Origin: Portulaca oleracea
Taxonomy: Eukaryota; Streptophyta; Magnoliopsida; Caryophyllales; Portulacaceae
DNA length: 64,000 nucleotides
Direction of reading: 5' to 3'
Assembly (NCBI GenBank): GCA_029582165.1
Contig: CM055869.1
Coordinates: 8,278,425 to 8,342,424 of the forward strand
Shown: positions 24,780 through 36,384 of the stretch, one piece after another
Layout of the letters: each line of letters opens with the position of its first letter
How positions within the stretch are numbered: the first letter of the stretch is position 1
Notes under the pieces: generated by a model
What the model was told of the DNA's origin: nothing
Databases searched by the model: none
The model's input: the letters and a program-made list of their open reading frames with translations, nothing else
Position numbers and translations under genes: made by a program

Positions 24780-25345
24780 AGTTGGTTGTTTCACGGGTAG
24801 AGAAGCTTAGATACATAGGTTTTGTCTTGCAGAATGATGGTGAAATTAGTGAGGATATTACTCATCGTATGAAGCTCGATAGGAAAAAGTGGAGAGCGAC
24901 TTTAGGAATCAAGAATGTTGTTTGATAGGAAAATTCCATTTAAGTTTAAGGGTGAGGTGTATCATAGCGTGGCTAGGCTAATGATCGATATTGTGTGGTG
25001 CGGAATGTTGGGGGATCAAGAAGATACATTGTGCCAGAGGTTGAACATGGCGGAGATGAAGATGCATGGTACGGTTGTGGTTATACTATGTAAGATAGGA
25101 TTAAAAATGTCGTCTGTCGAGCTAAACTATGGGTAGTGTCTATTAAGGATAAGTTGAGATAGACTAGATTGAGATAATTTGGTCATGTCTTATAGGAAAT
25201 GAAGATGTTGCTGTTAGGAATTGAGTGTGACGGGATTAGGATATACCTCATAGGTAGGGGGCATGGAAGACCTAAAATGTCCATAAGAGAGGTGATCTGA
25301 GCATACTAGAAACTTTTAGACTTAGAGAGTGGAGAGATAGTATCA
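24780..25345 (+). pseudogene. LINE reverse-transcriptase C-terminal relic
   Basis: Broken frames read LRYIGFVLQNDGEISEDITH, HRMKLDRKKWRA, DRKIPFKFKGEVYHSVAR, MAEMKM, FGHV and GRGHGRPKMSIREV in that order. This matches the C-terminal order of plant LINE-type reverse-transcriptase fragments (YLGS...I..RI..GW.KWR... FGHV.RR...GR.RGRPK). Several frameshifts and stops (for example after 24920 and 25136) make it inactive. Confidence 0.8.
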
Positions 25346-26489
25346 AGGTCATAGAGTGAGGTTTGCTAGTTTCGCATGTTATTTTGTCTTTGTTTGTCAT
25401 CTTGTGTCTTCTTTTTGTATGTTGTCTAGGTAAATGTAGTTCGTCCTAACTGCATGGATCGTACATGTATGAATCTCTATATTTCATCATACTTTTTGAT
25501 TTCCTGGACTTCCAATTAGATTTTTTGCAAAGGGTTTCTAACTAGGGTTTCTGAACCAACTTCATGAACTTCAGTTCATTGGAGAAAAACTACCTTCATT
25601 TGGACCTCCAAACCGCACTTAAACCTGTTTCTCCATTATCCTGAAAGTTTGTTGTTGTTATTGTTGTTTAGAAATTAATGGTCAAAATTTTCAAAATTTT
25701 TCTGATACATAGATCTATGTGACAGATAAAATAAAAAGGAAAGAGTATTTCCTGTTTCATATATTCGATCATATTAGTCAGTTTAATTATTTTTTTGTTC
25801 TATAGTATTTATTAATTTATAACTCTAATAAATACATTAATTAATTAATTAATTAATTATTATTTTCTGTCGGTCCTTTATCAATATATATTCCCATGAA
25901 TTATGCGATAGAAGCCTTTCTAATATCAAAATATCAAATAGTAATCACAAATACAACACAGTTATCAATCTTTTAACAGTTGTTAAAATAATATGAAAAA
26001 AAAATACATATACAAATAATTAGTAACAGAATCTGTCATTTATATAATAAGTTATAAACAGTACGTACCTTACTTTTTACTACTAACTCTCAAATTTGTC
26101 ATTTACACAATAAGTTAAACTTTACATAATTTTTTAACTCTCAACATCTATCAAAGATATTATCGTCAGCTGAAATAGAAAATATTATATTTTATTTTGT
26201 TGGTCAATCGTTACGTAAGAAGACTCAAGAGTGTATATTCTTCATTTCTTCTAGTGTGATGCAGGGAAGACGAGCTCAACCTAGGATGCTGAAGAGCTAG
26301 TAGGTTAAGTGGTATAGGAAGATTTAAATTCGATTAAATTTGGGTAATTTTTAATATTATTATTTTGTGAGCATTTTTGCTAAAATTATGAAAAAACTAA
26401 ATTTGAAAAATACAAAAATACAAAAAGTACCAAGTAAAAAGAAAAAGGAAAAGTGAAAACCCCTAAACTCTAGACCGAATAACTACTAA
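25346..26489. other. gene-free AT-rich region
   Basis: Follows the LINE relic. A short TTAATTAATTAA tract lies near 25838-25858. Nothing else recognised. Confidence 0.4.
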
Positions 26490-27179
26490 GGCCCTGTTCT
26501 TTTCTGCGGTATTTTGCGGTGGGGTGCGTGGAATTGTGGTGGAGTGTGGTTGAATTGTGGTAGGTTATTGGTATGTGGGGTAGGTGAGGAGAGATAATGT
26601 AAAAAGTAGAGGAGAAAAGTGAAAAGAGAAGACTGAGGAGAGAGAATAGTAATGATTTGTGGCAAACTGCGGTGAGCTGTGGTTAGGGGTGTCCAAAACC
26701 GGTTAACCGCAATTTCGGTTAACCGCGTATACCTAAACTTAAACCGCTTTATGCGGTTAACCGGTTTGTGGTTAACCGGTTTTGGAAACTAGAAACCGAA
26801 ACCAAACCGAAACCGCATTGATAACATGGTTATACCGCTTTTTGGGTTCGGTTTATGGTTAACCGTCGGTTTCTAGTTATTTAAAGTAACAAGTAAGGAA
26901 GAAAAATTAACATTTTGCTTCAAAATTTCAAATTTTGCACCTAATTTAATCAAGACCGGTTAATCGTGGTTAACCGTTTGACAAAAATGCAAAACCGAAA
27001 CCTAAACCGTTTATATCGGTTTGATTAACCTAAACCGCAATTTTCAAAAAATCCAAATGGTTAACTGCTTTAACCGGTTTTGTTTATGCGGTTTTGCGGT
27101 TTGGTTTTTGGTTTAGGTTTTTGTTGGACACCCCTAGCTGTGGTACCGTCGTTTGCCAACCGCAGAAAAGAACATGGCC
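26490..27179. mobile_element. Harbinger-like MITE (family A) split by a nested hAT MITE
   Basis: Inverted ends GGCCCTGTTCTTTTCTGCGG and CCGCAGAAAAGAACATGGCC, flanked by TAA (26487-26489 and 27180-27182). The 3-bp TWA duplication fits PIF/Harbinger-type MITEs. Without the nested insert and its duplication the element is about 229 bp. Confidence 0.8.
26684..27136. mobile_element. hAT-type MITE nested in the family A MITE
   Basis: Ends TAGGGGTGTCC and GGACACCCCTA with a perfect 8-bp duplication, GCTGTGGT (26676-26683 and 27137-27144), the hAT signature. The 453-bp body contains many GGTTAACCG/CCGGTTAACC words in both orientations. Confidence 0.88.
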
Positions 27180-27182
27180 TAA

Positions 27183-28585
27183 ATCGACCACCACCAAGCT
27201 AGCGCCACCAACTGACATCTATGGTCCTACCACCATACGCTAACGACACCACCAATTGACCATGGCACACCCTTGGTTGCTCATTTATTTTTCGAAAATT
27301 TATCTTTATTTATCAAAATATAATTTTTAATATATTGTCCAATTGGACATGTAAAATTCGGGGGTAAATGAAAAGTTAAGTTTTGGTGAATTCTGTTAAA
27401 TAAAAGTAAGTTTTTGTAAGTATTGGGGAAATAATGCTTCTTAGGAATTTATATTAAAAGTTATTTACCCAACTTACAAAATTCATTTAAAAATGAAAAA
27501 GAAATGAGTGATAGCGATATTTATCTACCTTCACAATTTTATTTACTTTTCTTTAACTTATTTTACCTTATTTACTTACTTACACTCATGAATTTTACAG
27601 GCCCTAGTATTATTCTTGTATTATACTTTTCTCCAGCGAGATCTATTCCACGTAAACGGGGATCGGACGGATAGATTAGCTTAACCAATACAAAGTTGCG
27701 CTTGCTAGAACAATATTTTCGGTTAAAATAAGATATTTTCGGTTAAAAATAAGTTAACTTTCTCATTTTTCTTTGTCCTTAATAGATGAAAAGTTTCAAT
27801 ATGAGACATAAAATTTCACTTTTAAATTCAATAAATATTTTCTGAATAAGGTATGAGAAAGTCTTTCAATACTTATTTTTCCGAGAATAGGTTTCCAACA
27901 ATATGCTAAATAGTACAGTACACAATAAAATAAATAATGAATCCTTAAAAAAAGAGGTAAACTTGTGATGAGGGGTGGGTAATACCGTAATAGGAGTATT
28001 TCAGAGTTGATGTCATGTGGAGGCAGCATGAGGCATGAGCATGAGGATGAGGGTAGATTAGATCTCATCGGGTTTCACTCTGTTGAAAACTTCAACAACC
28101 TTAGTTTTGTTGTCTTGTGTTTTGGTTTCTGAACTGGATTAACAGGGGGGTGGTTGGGGGTCCCACTTTATGAACCGACCATTGTGATTTCATAATATTA
28201 AATAAACCCCCCCCCCCCCCAACACCAACTAAAACAACTTCCACTCTAACTACAACTTCAACTTGAAATTGCCTGGTGACAAGGGAGGGGATCATTCATT
28301 CTATATTTATTCTGGAGGTCTTTTCCTTTGATCAAGGGAGGGTGAGGGTAGTTGCACTTAATTAATCTCTCATTTTGTCTCTCACTTTGTCTAGTGGGGC
28401 ACTAACAACATACTGTGCACTATCACTATGAGTTTTGCTCCATTTTGGATGTCTTGTTTACTATTAAACAGGGAATTTCAGTCAATAGTCATCCTTTTTT
28501 TTTTTGGGATAGGATAGCTGGAGGGTAGACTAGATAGCAAAGATGAATAAGGTTGCATTAGCATTGATGAGTAAGATAATGTTTA
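27183..28585. other. gene-free region
   Basis: AT-rich, with a poly(C) run at 28205-28220. ACCTTATTTACTTACTTACA near 27565 recalls the flanks of the family A MITEs at 8.9 and 28.6 kb. Confidence 0.4.
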
Positions 28586-28860
28586 GTCACTGTTCTTTTA
28601 TATGGTTGGTGCAATGCGGTAATAGTGTGGTGGAATTTGAAAAAGTGCAGTGAAGTGTGATAAGTTGTGGTGAGAGTTGTGGTATGTGAGATAGGTGGGA
28701 AGAGATGATATAAAAAGTGGAGGAGAAAAATGAAGAAATATATTAGTAATGATTGTAATGTGATTTGGTAAAGTGTGACGTAAATTTAAAGAGTACGGTG
28801 CAGGGCGGTGCGATGCGGTGTGATACCGCACCGCAACCTACCGCATAGAAGAACGAAGTC
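28586..28860. mobile_element. family A MITE
   Basis: Left end GTCACTGTTCTTTTATATGG; right end CCGCATAGAAGAACGAAGTC; TTA duplicated at 28583-28585 and 28861-28863. Its flanks are also similar to the flanks of the copy at 8879. Confidence 0.75.
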
Positions 28861-29062
28861 TTAGGAAGATAGGTCACATCGTTTAAATAATACGAATTTT
28901 TAGATATATATGGTGTAATTTTTAGCAAGATATTGTTAGTAAGACATGTCACATAAGTCACATTACTTACTAAATATATATTTTTTTAAAATAAAATATT
29001 ATATACGATAGGTAAGATAGTTTGAAAATTGATTTTTAAAAAAAACATTGTGTAAGAATGAT

Positions 29063-29247
29063 GCCATGTTTTTTGAATGAGTTATTTTTAAGTTAGATAA
29101 TTAGGCTTGGATAAGTTAGGATAAGTTATAATGCTTTTTTTGAAAAATTATGTTTTTAAAATAAATATTTTTTAGGGAATTGTGTTAGATTGGGATAAAT
29201 TAAGATAAGTAGAAGAATTAAAACCAACCTAGCAAAAGAACAAAGCC
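29063..29247. mobile_element. family B MITE
   Basis: Ends GCCATGTTTTTTGAATGAG and AGCAAAAGAACAAAGCC, with an internal GGATAAGTTAGGATAAG repeat as in the 8036 copy. Ends approximate. Confidence 0.5.
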
Positions 29248-30039
29248 TTAAAATTAAATAAAATGAATTTATCAAATATTATAAAATAAAAATAGGGTAC
29301 GGAATATACCCGGGATAAACTGTGGCTTTGACTACATGGTTGTTTGAATAAACAGGACAAGGTTTCAAGAGACGAATTAGACAAAGTAGCTATTCTTAGG
29401 ACTTGTTTGTATACTTATTGATGGTTGACGATTTCGCTATATTTAGACATAGTTTTGAGTCAAGCGTTAGGTTTATTTATTGGATTTTTGGATTGTAATA
29501 TACTCATGTTTTGGGTATTGAATTGTGATATATCCATTTTATTATTTGATACTAATATGTCTAACTTTAAATTTAGGTGATTTTAATGTATTTATCATGA
29601 TTTTAATGACAGTAAACTGACCTCAATGATGACTTAAGTTGGCTTGTAATGGTTCTTTATGCGTCCCTGAAAGCTATGGTAAGTATAAAGTTAGTTGAGT
29701 TTGGTCGATATATTAGTATTATATATATTTCTAGGTACAAAGGGTGAAAACGTATATGTATGTATAAAAGTTGATAAATATGCATTTCAGGTACAGAGGG
29801 TGAATACGTAATATTTGTGTATAAAGGTCGATATATATATTTTCGGGTATGAAGGATGAAGATTGTAATACTTGTGTTTTGATAGGGACATATTTAGAAA
29901 GCTCTAATTGAGTTCTTTTTTTCTTTTTTTTAAAAACTATATATATTAATTTTTTAATTTTTTACAAGGTAAGTGGATACAACTTATGCAACATTCTCTC
30001 AAAGGTTCTACCAAATCTTTCTTCTAAAATGATAAAAAG
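29248..30039. other. gene-free region with a diffuse repeat
   Basis: Repeated phrases (GGTACAAAGGGTGAAAACGT, GGTACAGAGGGTGAATACGT, GGTATGAAGGATGAA) at about 29730-29860 suggest a degenerate tandem repeat of roughly 55-60 bp. No gene. Confidence 0.45.
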
Positions 30040-30590
30040 CATATCCCTCTCCAAATTTTAATCCCATGTCAAAGTTTCTTCAAGGTTGAAAGTTGAAACC
30101 GACTTAACAAATCAGCCAGAGGCCCTGTTTGCTTCCCTAAGACATGGTTGATGATGTAAGTAGAGTCACACTTGTTAAGAAAATATATGTTGTCCTCAAT
30201 TTACTTTTGGATAGACCACGGAATTTTATAATTGCCCTCAATTGTGTCAATGACAATTCTATTATCTCCTTTCACAATAATATTGTGATACCCACTATTA
30301 TAGGCTTCCTAAATACCATTCCTTATTGTCGTTTCAAGCAACAACATTGAGGCGTTGCCAAAGTTGTAAGATTTGCCCAAGATACATTGTACTCTCCAAT
30401 CTCGGCCCAACAACACCATGCGAAGATTTTGCCCCATAGAAATTGATCTATACAACTCCCATTAGAGGAACACTCCAAGTCACCCATCTGTTAGTATGCT
30501 TGGGGAATTTGCAATTAGACTCCAAGAGAACATCATGGAAAAGGGAGTCTAGCTTATTCCAGATTCTCCATTCCATACTTGAAGTTCTGG
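30040..30590 (-). pseudogene. RNase H-like relic (LINE or RVT_3 type)
   Basis: On the minus strand, frames with stops read KGDNRIVIDTIEGN and, later, NHVLGKQTGPLADLLS. These match the EGD...VI and H-x-x-R-x-x-N-x-x-AD pattern of plant RNase H-like domains found at the end of non-LTR retrotransposons and as free fragments. In-frame stops show decay. The LTR element has inserted at its upstream side, at 30595. Confidence 0.6.
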
Positions 30591-30595
30591 CCCTG

Positions 30596-32418
30596 TGTAA
30601 TACCCCGCCCTAAATCATACGTATTACAGTAGTTAATTTATTTTAATTAGTTATAATTTATTAATTAAATACTTTGAACCTTGTGGTTTGCTAATGGTGA
30701 CAGGTTTCGGAGGAATGGCGAAGCGGCAAATTTTACCGATCAAAATTCTTAATCGAATTTTGTTACAATATATTTTGGACCTTATAATATAATTATTGTA
30801 GGTTCTATGACTTTATTTTAAAGTCGGGTTAAGTACTGTTTCGATTTTTACGGCCAAACGGTTTAAATTTAATTTACCGATTTTACCGTCTTTTTAACCC
30901 GCATAAATTAAATACATTTTATAGCTATCATCTACTACCAATTTTATGTCTCTTTAATTAAGGTATTAGTATTATAATTGGAGTAATGATATTATTATTT
31001 TTAGTGTTATTAGTTAAGTTAATTGGGAGGGTTAGTATTAATACGTTAAGAGGGAGTCAAAGGGGCTTTGTTTTCAAAAAATTGATAACTCATCTCAGCC
31101 CTTCCCCTCTCCCACGACCGAGCAACACCCCGCCCTGTGTTTTTGGCGGCAGCCACTTTTCCGCCAAGATTCGCCGCCGCTCCTCTTCCATTTCTACACT
31201 TCCTTGCTCATTCTTGTCATCTCTTTCAAGTGCTCAAAGTTCAGCCTCGACCCGAGCCATTCCCCGGCCGAGATCACCCTCGAGCAGTCCACACGTTCAA
31301 GGTACGCGAATTGTCCAACTCTTCGCTCCTTTATGTTTACGATTTATGCTTTATATTTACGATCTATGCTTTATGTTCACGATTTATGTTTTATGTTTGC
31401 GGTTTATGCAAATGTTTACGTTTATGTTTTATGGTTATAATTTATGTTTTATGTTTACGATTTATGTTGAAAGTTTATGGTTTACGTTAAAGGTTTCGGT
31501 TTATGTTTATGTTTACGGTTTATGATAAATGTTTACGATTTATGTTAAAGGTTTCTGATTTATGCTAATTTATGCTTTTATGATTATTCATGGTTTTAAA
31601 TGGTCCCATTTTATGGATTCTATGTTCTATGTTCTAGCTAATTCTTAGAAGTGCTAGCCTTTTATGTTTTAGATGCTCCCGATCAGTGTCCTAGACTGGC
31701 GATGTCATTGCATACGATCCACCCATCCAAACTCGGTCGGTTTGGGCGTCTTGCGAGATGCTTTGCATCGATCTAAAGGGGACCCAAAACTCTTAAGTTT
31801 ATGTATTTACTTCTAAGTTCATGTGACATGTTCTTTCTTTATGAACTCAAGTTACTCTTACTCATGTATAAGTCTATGTTCATGTCTTTTCAAGTTAATG
31901 TTTTATTACCCCTTCCCCGTTTTCAAAATGAATTTAAATGCCGGCACTAAAACCGTTTTCGAACGGTTTGACGTGTTGGAGGTTCACGTACTGAGTGTTT
32001 CCCCACTCACTTTTCGCAATGTTTTAATGTTTTGTTTTAGGGGGTCCGAGCACCCAAGGTAAAGGCAAAGGCAAGCAGGGGTAATCACGTGTTGCAAGCA
32101 AGGTAGTCATGGTTGAAGTATTTGGGTCGGCTTGAGAGTCGCATGTTTTTGAAGTAACCATGTTTATGGAAGAAGTTGTTTTAGTTTTAAGCTATGTTTA
32201 AGTTTATATGCTTTATCCAAGGGTTGTATAAGTTTTATATGTGAAGGTTTTTAAGTTAGTAAGTTATCTTGTGGTTTTGGAAGTTTCTTTGGTGTTGTTG
32301 CCTTGTCTCCTTTGGGAGACGGCGGTAATGCCTCGACCTAAGGTGTTCCGCTGCGCTAATCACAGGTTTGGGATTCTAAGTATAGTCTTAATCTTGTGAT
32401 TAAGGTTGGGGCGTTACA
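30596..32418 (+). repeat. 5' LTR (1823 bp)
   Basis: Left terminal repeat of the LTR element, with TG...CA ends. It carries a 20-bp minisatellite at about 31330-31570. Open frames inside it are leader-like and are repeated with shifts in the other LTR, so they are not called as genes. Confidence 0.92.
31330..31570 (+). repeat. 20-bp minisatellite inside the LTR
   Basis: About a dozen degenerate copies of TTTATGTTTACGATTTATGC. The same array recurs at about 33907-34155 in the other LTR. Confidence 0.8.
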
Positions 32419-32422
32419 GTTG

Positions 32423-32434
32423 TGGTATCAGAGC
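32423..32434 (+). other. primer-binding site (tRNA-iMet type)
   Basis: TGGTATCAGAGC lies four bases after the 5' LTR. This is the canonical complement to the 3' end of plant initiator tRNA-Met used to prime reverse transcription. Confidence 0.9.
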
Positions 32435-33159
32435 GGAGTTATAAGAAGTATTTGGGAAGATTAGAAGTTTATAAGAAGTATGATTTGAGTATGGTAATTT
32501 TGGGATTTTTATGTGTGGTTTATGCGTCCTTTATGGACTGATATGGGAGATATGTGCATTAGTTGGTTTGGATGATGAGCTTGAGCTTGAAGCTCTAAGT
32601 GGATGTATATATATGGTGTATATGTTTTCTTGCAGGGTTGAGGATATGTAAAAATTTGGGATAGTCCAGTTTATAGGGAAGTCTTTAGAATTTTCCAGGA
32701 ATCGAGGAGTTTAGTGGCAATTTAAGCAAATTAAAGGGCAAGTTAAGGGCAACGTAAGAGATTGGACCTAGAAAAGTATGTCATGAGCATGAGTGTAGTG
32801 TAGATGTGAAGTATGTTGAGTTAGTCTTAAAAGAGACTTTATCAATTCAAATAAGGATTCATAAAATCCAATTCCAAGTGGGATTGGTGCGAAGCTCAAA
32901 ATAAGGGCAAGGTACCTTATCAAAATGTTTGGTGAAAGGTTGAAAGGTATTATATGACACAAAGGTTTAATGTGGTTCTAGGATGGTTTATGAGAAGGGA
33001 CAAGAGTTCCCTTTTATAATGAATAAGGTTCAAGATAGTTGAGACTCACACCTTGCCTAGTTTCTCTTATTTATGTTAACGAGCTTTCCTAAGGTTTTTC
33101 GTTCACGATTAATACAACAGCAAGTTTCGGGGACGAAACTTCTTTTAAGGGGGGGAGGA

Positions 33160-34988
33160 TGTAATACCCCGCCCTAAATCATACGTATTACAGTAGTTAA
33201 TTTATTTTAATTAGTTATAATTTATTAATTAAATACTTTGAACCTTGTGGTTAGCTAACGGTGATGTGTTTGGAGGAATGGCGGCAAATTTACCGATCAA
33301 AATTCTTAATCGAATTTTGTTACAATATATTTTGGACCTTATAATATAATTATTGTAGGTTCTATGACTTTATTTTAAAGTCGGGTTAAATCTTGTTTGA
33401 TTTTTACGCCAAACGGTTTAAATTTAATTTACCGATTTTACCGTCTTTTTAACCCGCATAAATTAAATACATTTTATAGCTATCATCTACTACCAATTTT
33501 ATGTCTCTTTAATTAAGGTATTAGTATTATAATTGGAGTAATGATATTATTATTTTTAGTGTTATTAGTTAAGTTAATTGGGAGGGTTAGTATTAATACG
33601 TTAAGAGGGAGTCAAAGGGGCTTTGTTTTTCAAAAAAATTGATAACTCATCTCAGCCCTTCCCCTCTCCCACAGCACCGAGCAGCAACACCCCCCTGCCC
33701 CTGTGTTTTTGGCCGGCGCCGGCAGCTTTTCCGGCCAAGATTCCGGCGGCCAGTTGCTCCTCTTCCATTTCTACACTTCCTTGCTCATTCTTGTCATCTC
33801 TTTCAAGTGCTCAAAGTTCAGCCTCGACCCGAGCCATTCCCCGGCCGAGATCACCCCCGAGCAGTCCACACGTTCAAGGTACGCGAATTGTCCAACTCTT
33901 CGCTCCTTTATGTTTACGATTTATGCTTTATATTTACGATCTATGCTTTATGTTCACGATTTATGTTTTATGTTTGCGGTTTATGCAAATGTTTACGGTT
34001 TATGTTTTATGGTTATAATTTATGTTTTATGTTTACGATTTATGTTGAAAGTTTATGGTTTACGTTAAAGGTTTCCGGTTTATGTTTATGTTTACGGTTT
34101 ATGATAAATGTTTACGATTTATGTTAAAGGTTTACAGTTTATGCTAATTTATGCTTTTATGATTATTCATGGTTTTAAATGGTCCCATTTTATGGATTCT
34201 ATGTTCTATGTTCTAGCTAGTTACGAGAAGTGCTAGCCTTTTATGTTTTAGATGCTCCCGATCGAGTGTCCTAGACTGGCCGTTGTCCGATCAGATACCA
34301 CCACCCATCCAAACTCCAGATCGGTTTGGGCGTGCGCGCGCGAGATGCTTTGCATCGATCTAAAGGGGACCCAAAACTCTTAAGTTTATGTATTTACTTC
34401 TAAGTTCATGTGACATGTTCTTTCTTTATGAACTCAAGTTACTCTTACTCATGTATAAGTCTATGTTCATGTCTTTTCAAGTTAATGTTTTATTACCCCT
34501 TCCCCGTTTTCAAAATGAATTTAAATGCCGGCACTAAAACCGTTTTGACGGTTTGACGTGTTGGAGGTTCACGTACTGAGTGTTTCCCCACTCACTTTTC
34601 GCAATGTTTTAATGTTTTGTTTTAGGGGGTCCGAGCACCCAAGGTAAAGGCAAAGGCAAGCAGGGGTAATCACGTGTTGCAAGCATGGTAGTCATGGTTG
34701 AAGTATTTGGGTCGGCTTGAGAGTCGCATGTTTTTGAAGTAACCATGTTTATGGAAGAAGTTGTTTTAGTTTTAAGCTATGTTTAAGTTTATATGCTTTA
34801 TCCAAGGGTTGTATAAGTTTTATATGTGAAGGTTTTTAAGTTAGTAAGTTATCTTGTGGTTTTGGAAGTTTCTTTGGTGTTGTTGCCTTGTCTCCTTTGG
34901 GAGGCGCAGTATCGCTCGACCTGGAGTGTTCATCAGTTTGGGATTCTAAGTATAGTCTTAATCTTGTGATTAAGGTTGGGGCGTTACA
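33160..34988 (+). repeat. 3' LTR (1829 bp)
   Basis: Right terminal repeat, collinear with 30596-32418. Most differences are short insertions or deletions clustered in GC-rich patches rather than scattered substitutions. It carries the same minisatellite at about 33907-34155. Confidence 0.92.
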
Positions 34989-34993
34989 CCCTG

Positions 34994-36089
34994 ATAAGAA
35001 TACTGTTAGTTCGAAGGTTAATTTTACGGAACATTACTTCATTTCAAACAAAGACACAGTAAAACTGTTCTTCTTTAAACATATGTTGGGATTTGGGAAC
35101 ATAGAGAATTCTAACAAATGTCACATCAAATTAACACTTTCTCAATTTAGTGTGAATGACACAATGCAAAATTAGTGCTAGTCTTTTGAATTTTAAAAGC
35201 CCTAATAACACATCTACCTCACCCATATCTTTCATTTCAAACAAAGAAGTAATTAAGTAAACAACTTTGTCAAGAAACATCTTTACCAAGCATCACCTCC
35301 GACATTGTTTGATCTAATGTATATCTTTTAACCCCTAAAATACTCTTAAAATTAACCCAAAACAGACACCGAATATTACATATTACCCATAAATATGAAA
35401 CACATGAACAAATCCATACCATATCAAAATACACTTACCAATCCGCACCACATTATTTTGTTTCACCTAATGAGAATTAGAATTGAGAAATGGGTTGATT
35501 CTACTCACCTATCTAGTGTGCAATTTATTAGGTGCACCCGGAGTACGTACTTCAAATGATATAATTGTTCACCCACATATATTAAATTGTTCACCATAAA
35601 AATTAGATTGTTCACTCCTATTACAATAATTACTCATCAATAAATATTTGAAACACATACTCTGAGTGCATGCAATATATATTCTAAAATCGTGAGGGTT
35701 AAAATGATCAACTGTATACAAGTATAGGCCATCCCATCCCCATTTGCATTTTGACAAATGGGCTAAGGTCCAATCAAAATGAAAGGAAAAGTAAAAGACT
35801 GTGGCCAATACACGGCCACGTAAATTTACCTATGAGAAATGGGCTATTGGCCCACTCAGTATAAAAAAAGAAAAAGGAAAAAAAAAGAGTAAGTGAGAAA
35901 ATGAGTAGAGTATGATAATAATAGGGAATTGGACTAAAAGCTGAGGTCCATGTGTCCCAAACAAAAAATGGAAGCTAGAACTTAGAAGTATTGCGGTCAT
36001 GAGTCGTGAAAATTGGTGAGTCATAGAAGAAAGAAAACCAAAAACCTTATCAGGTCCCATACCAAGTACCAAAACCAAACCCTTGCTGA
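34994..36089. other. gene-free region between the LTR element and the DAYSLEEPER-like gene
   Basis: The first part continues the LINE-like relic interrupted by the LTR insertion; no clear protein match. Apart from the family C repeat at 35519, the rest is the distal promoter of the DAYSLEEPER-like gene. Confidence 0.4.
35519..35675. repeat. family C MITE-like repeat, copy 3
   Basis: Ends TGCAATTTATTAGGTGCACC and CTCTGAGTGCATGCAAT; the body has ATATATTAAATTGTTCACC. Close inverted match to the 10238 copy. Confidence 0.65.
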
Positions 36090-36175
36090 GTTTAACCTTC
36101 TTTTCTCTCTCCTTCTCCCGAAACTCAAAAGAGGTCCAATTGGATTTCCGATCCACAATCCAAGCCCAACACCTC

Positions 36176-36224
<49 letters not shown>

Positions 36225-36331
36225 CCATTTTCTCTCTCCGTCGCAGCCCTAGATCTGGCCCGCCGTCTACCTCCACGCCGTCGCCGGAGATCCGATCGGA
36301 TTCCCTCTCACTTCAGGATCTTCGCTTGTAA

Positions 36332-36384
<53 letters not shown>

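Larger units (their letters stand above)
30596..34988 (+). mobile_element. complete non-autonomous LTR retrotransposon (large LTRs, no gag-pol)
   Basis: Both LTRs start TGTAATACCCC and end GGGGCGTTACA (30596-32418 and 33160-34988). A perfect 5-bp target duplication, CCCTG, flanks it (30591-30595 and 34989-34993). Just inside the 5' LTR is TGGTATCAGAGC (32423-32434), the usual tRNA-iMet primer-binding site. A purine tract, AAGGGGGGGAGGA (33147-33159), abuts the 3' LTR. The internal part is only 741 bp, with no gag or polymerase frame, so it must have used another element's proteins. The GGGGACGAAACTTC just before the purine tract resembles the 3' end of plant Ty3/gypsy elements, suggesting an internal-deletion (LARD-like) derivative. 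It is inserted into a LINE-type RNase H relic. Confidence 0.93.

Noticed and set aside
31137..31490. Open frames within the LTRs (also 33639-34127) reading Pro/Ala-rich starts then FMFTIYVLC-type repeats
   Set aside because: They run into the 20-bp minisatellite, change frame between the two LTRs, and match no family; treated as non-coding LTR sequence.
36013..36331. Ser/Leu-rich frames over the CT tract
   Set aside because: These are the 5'UTR microsatellite of the DAYSLEEPER-like gene, not protein.
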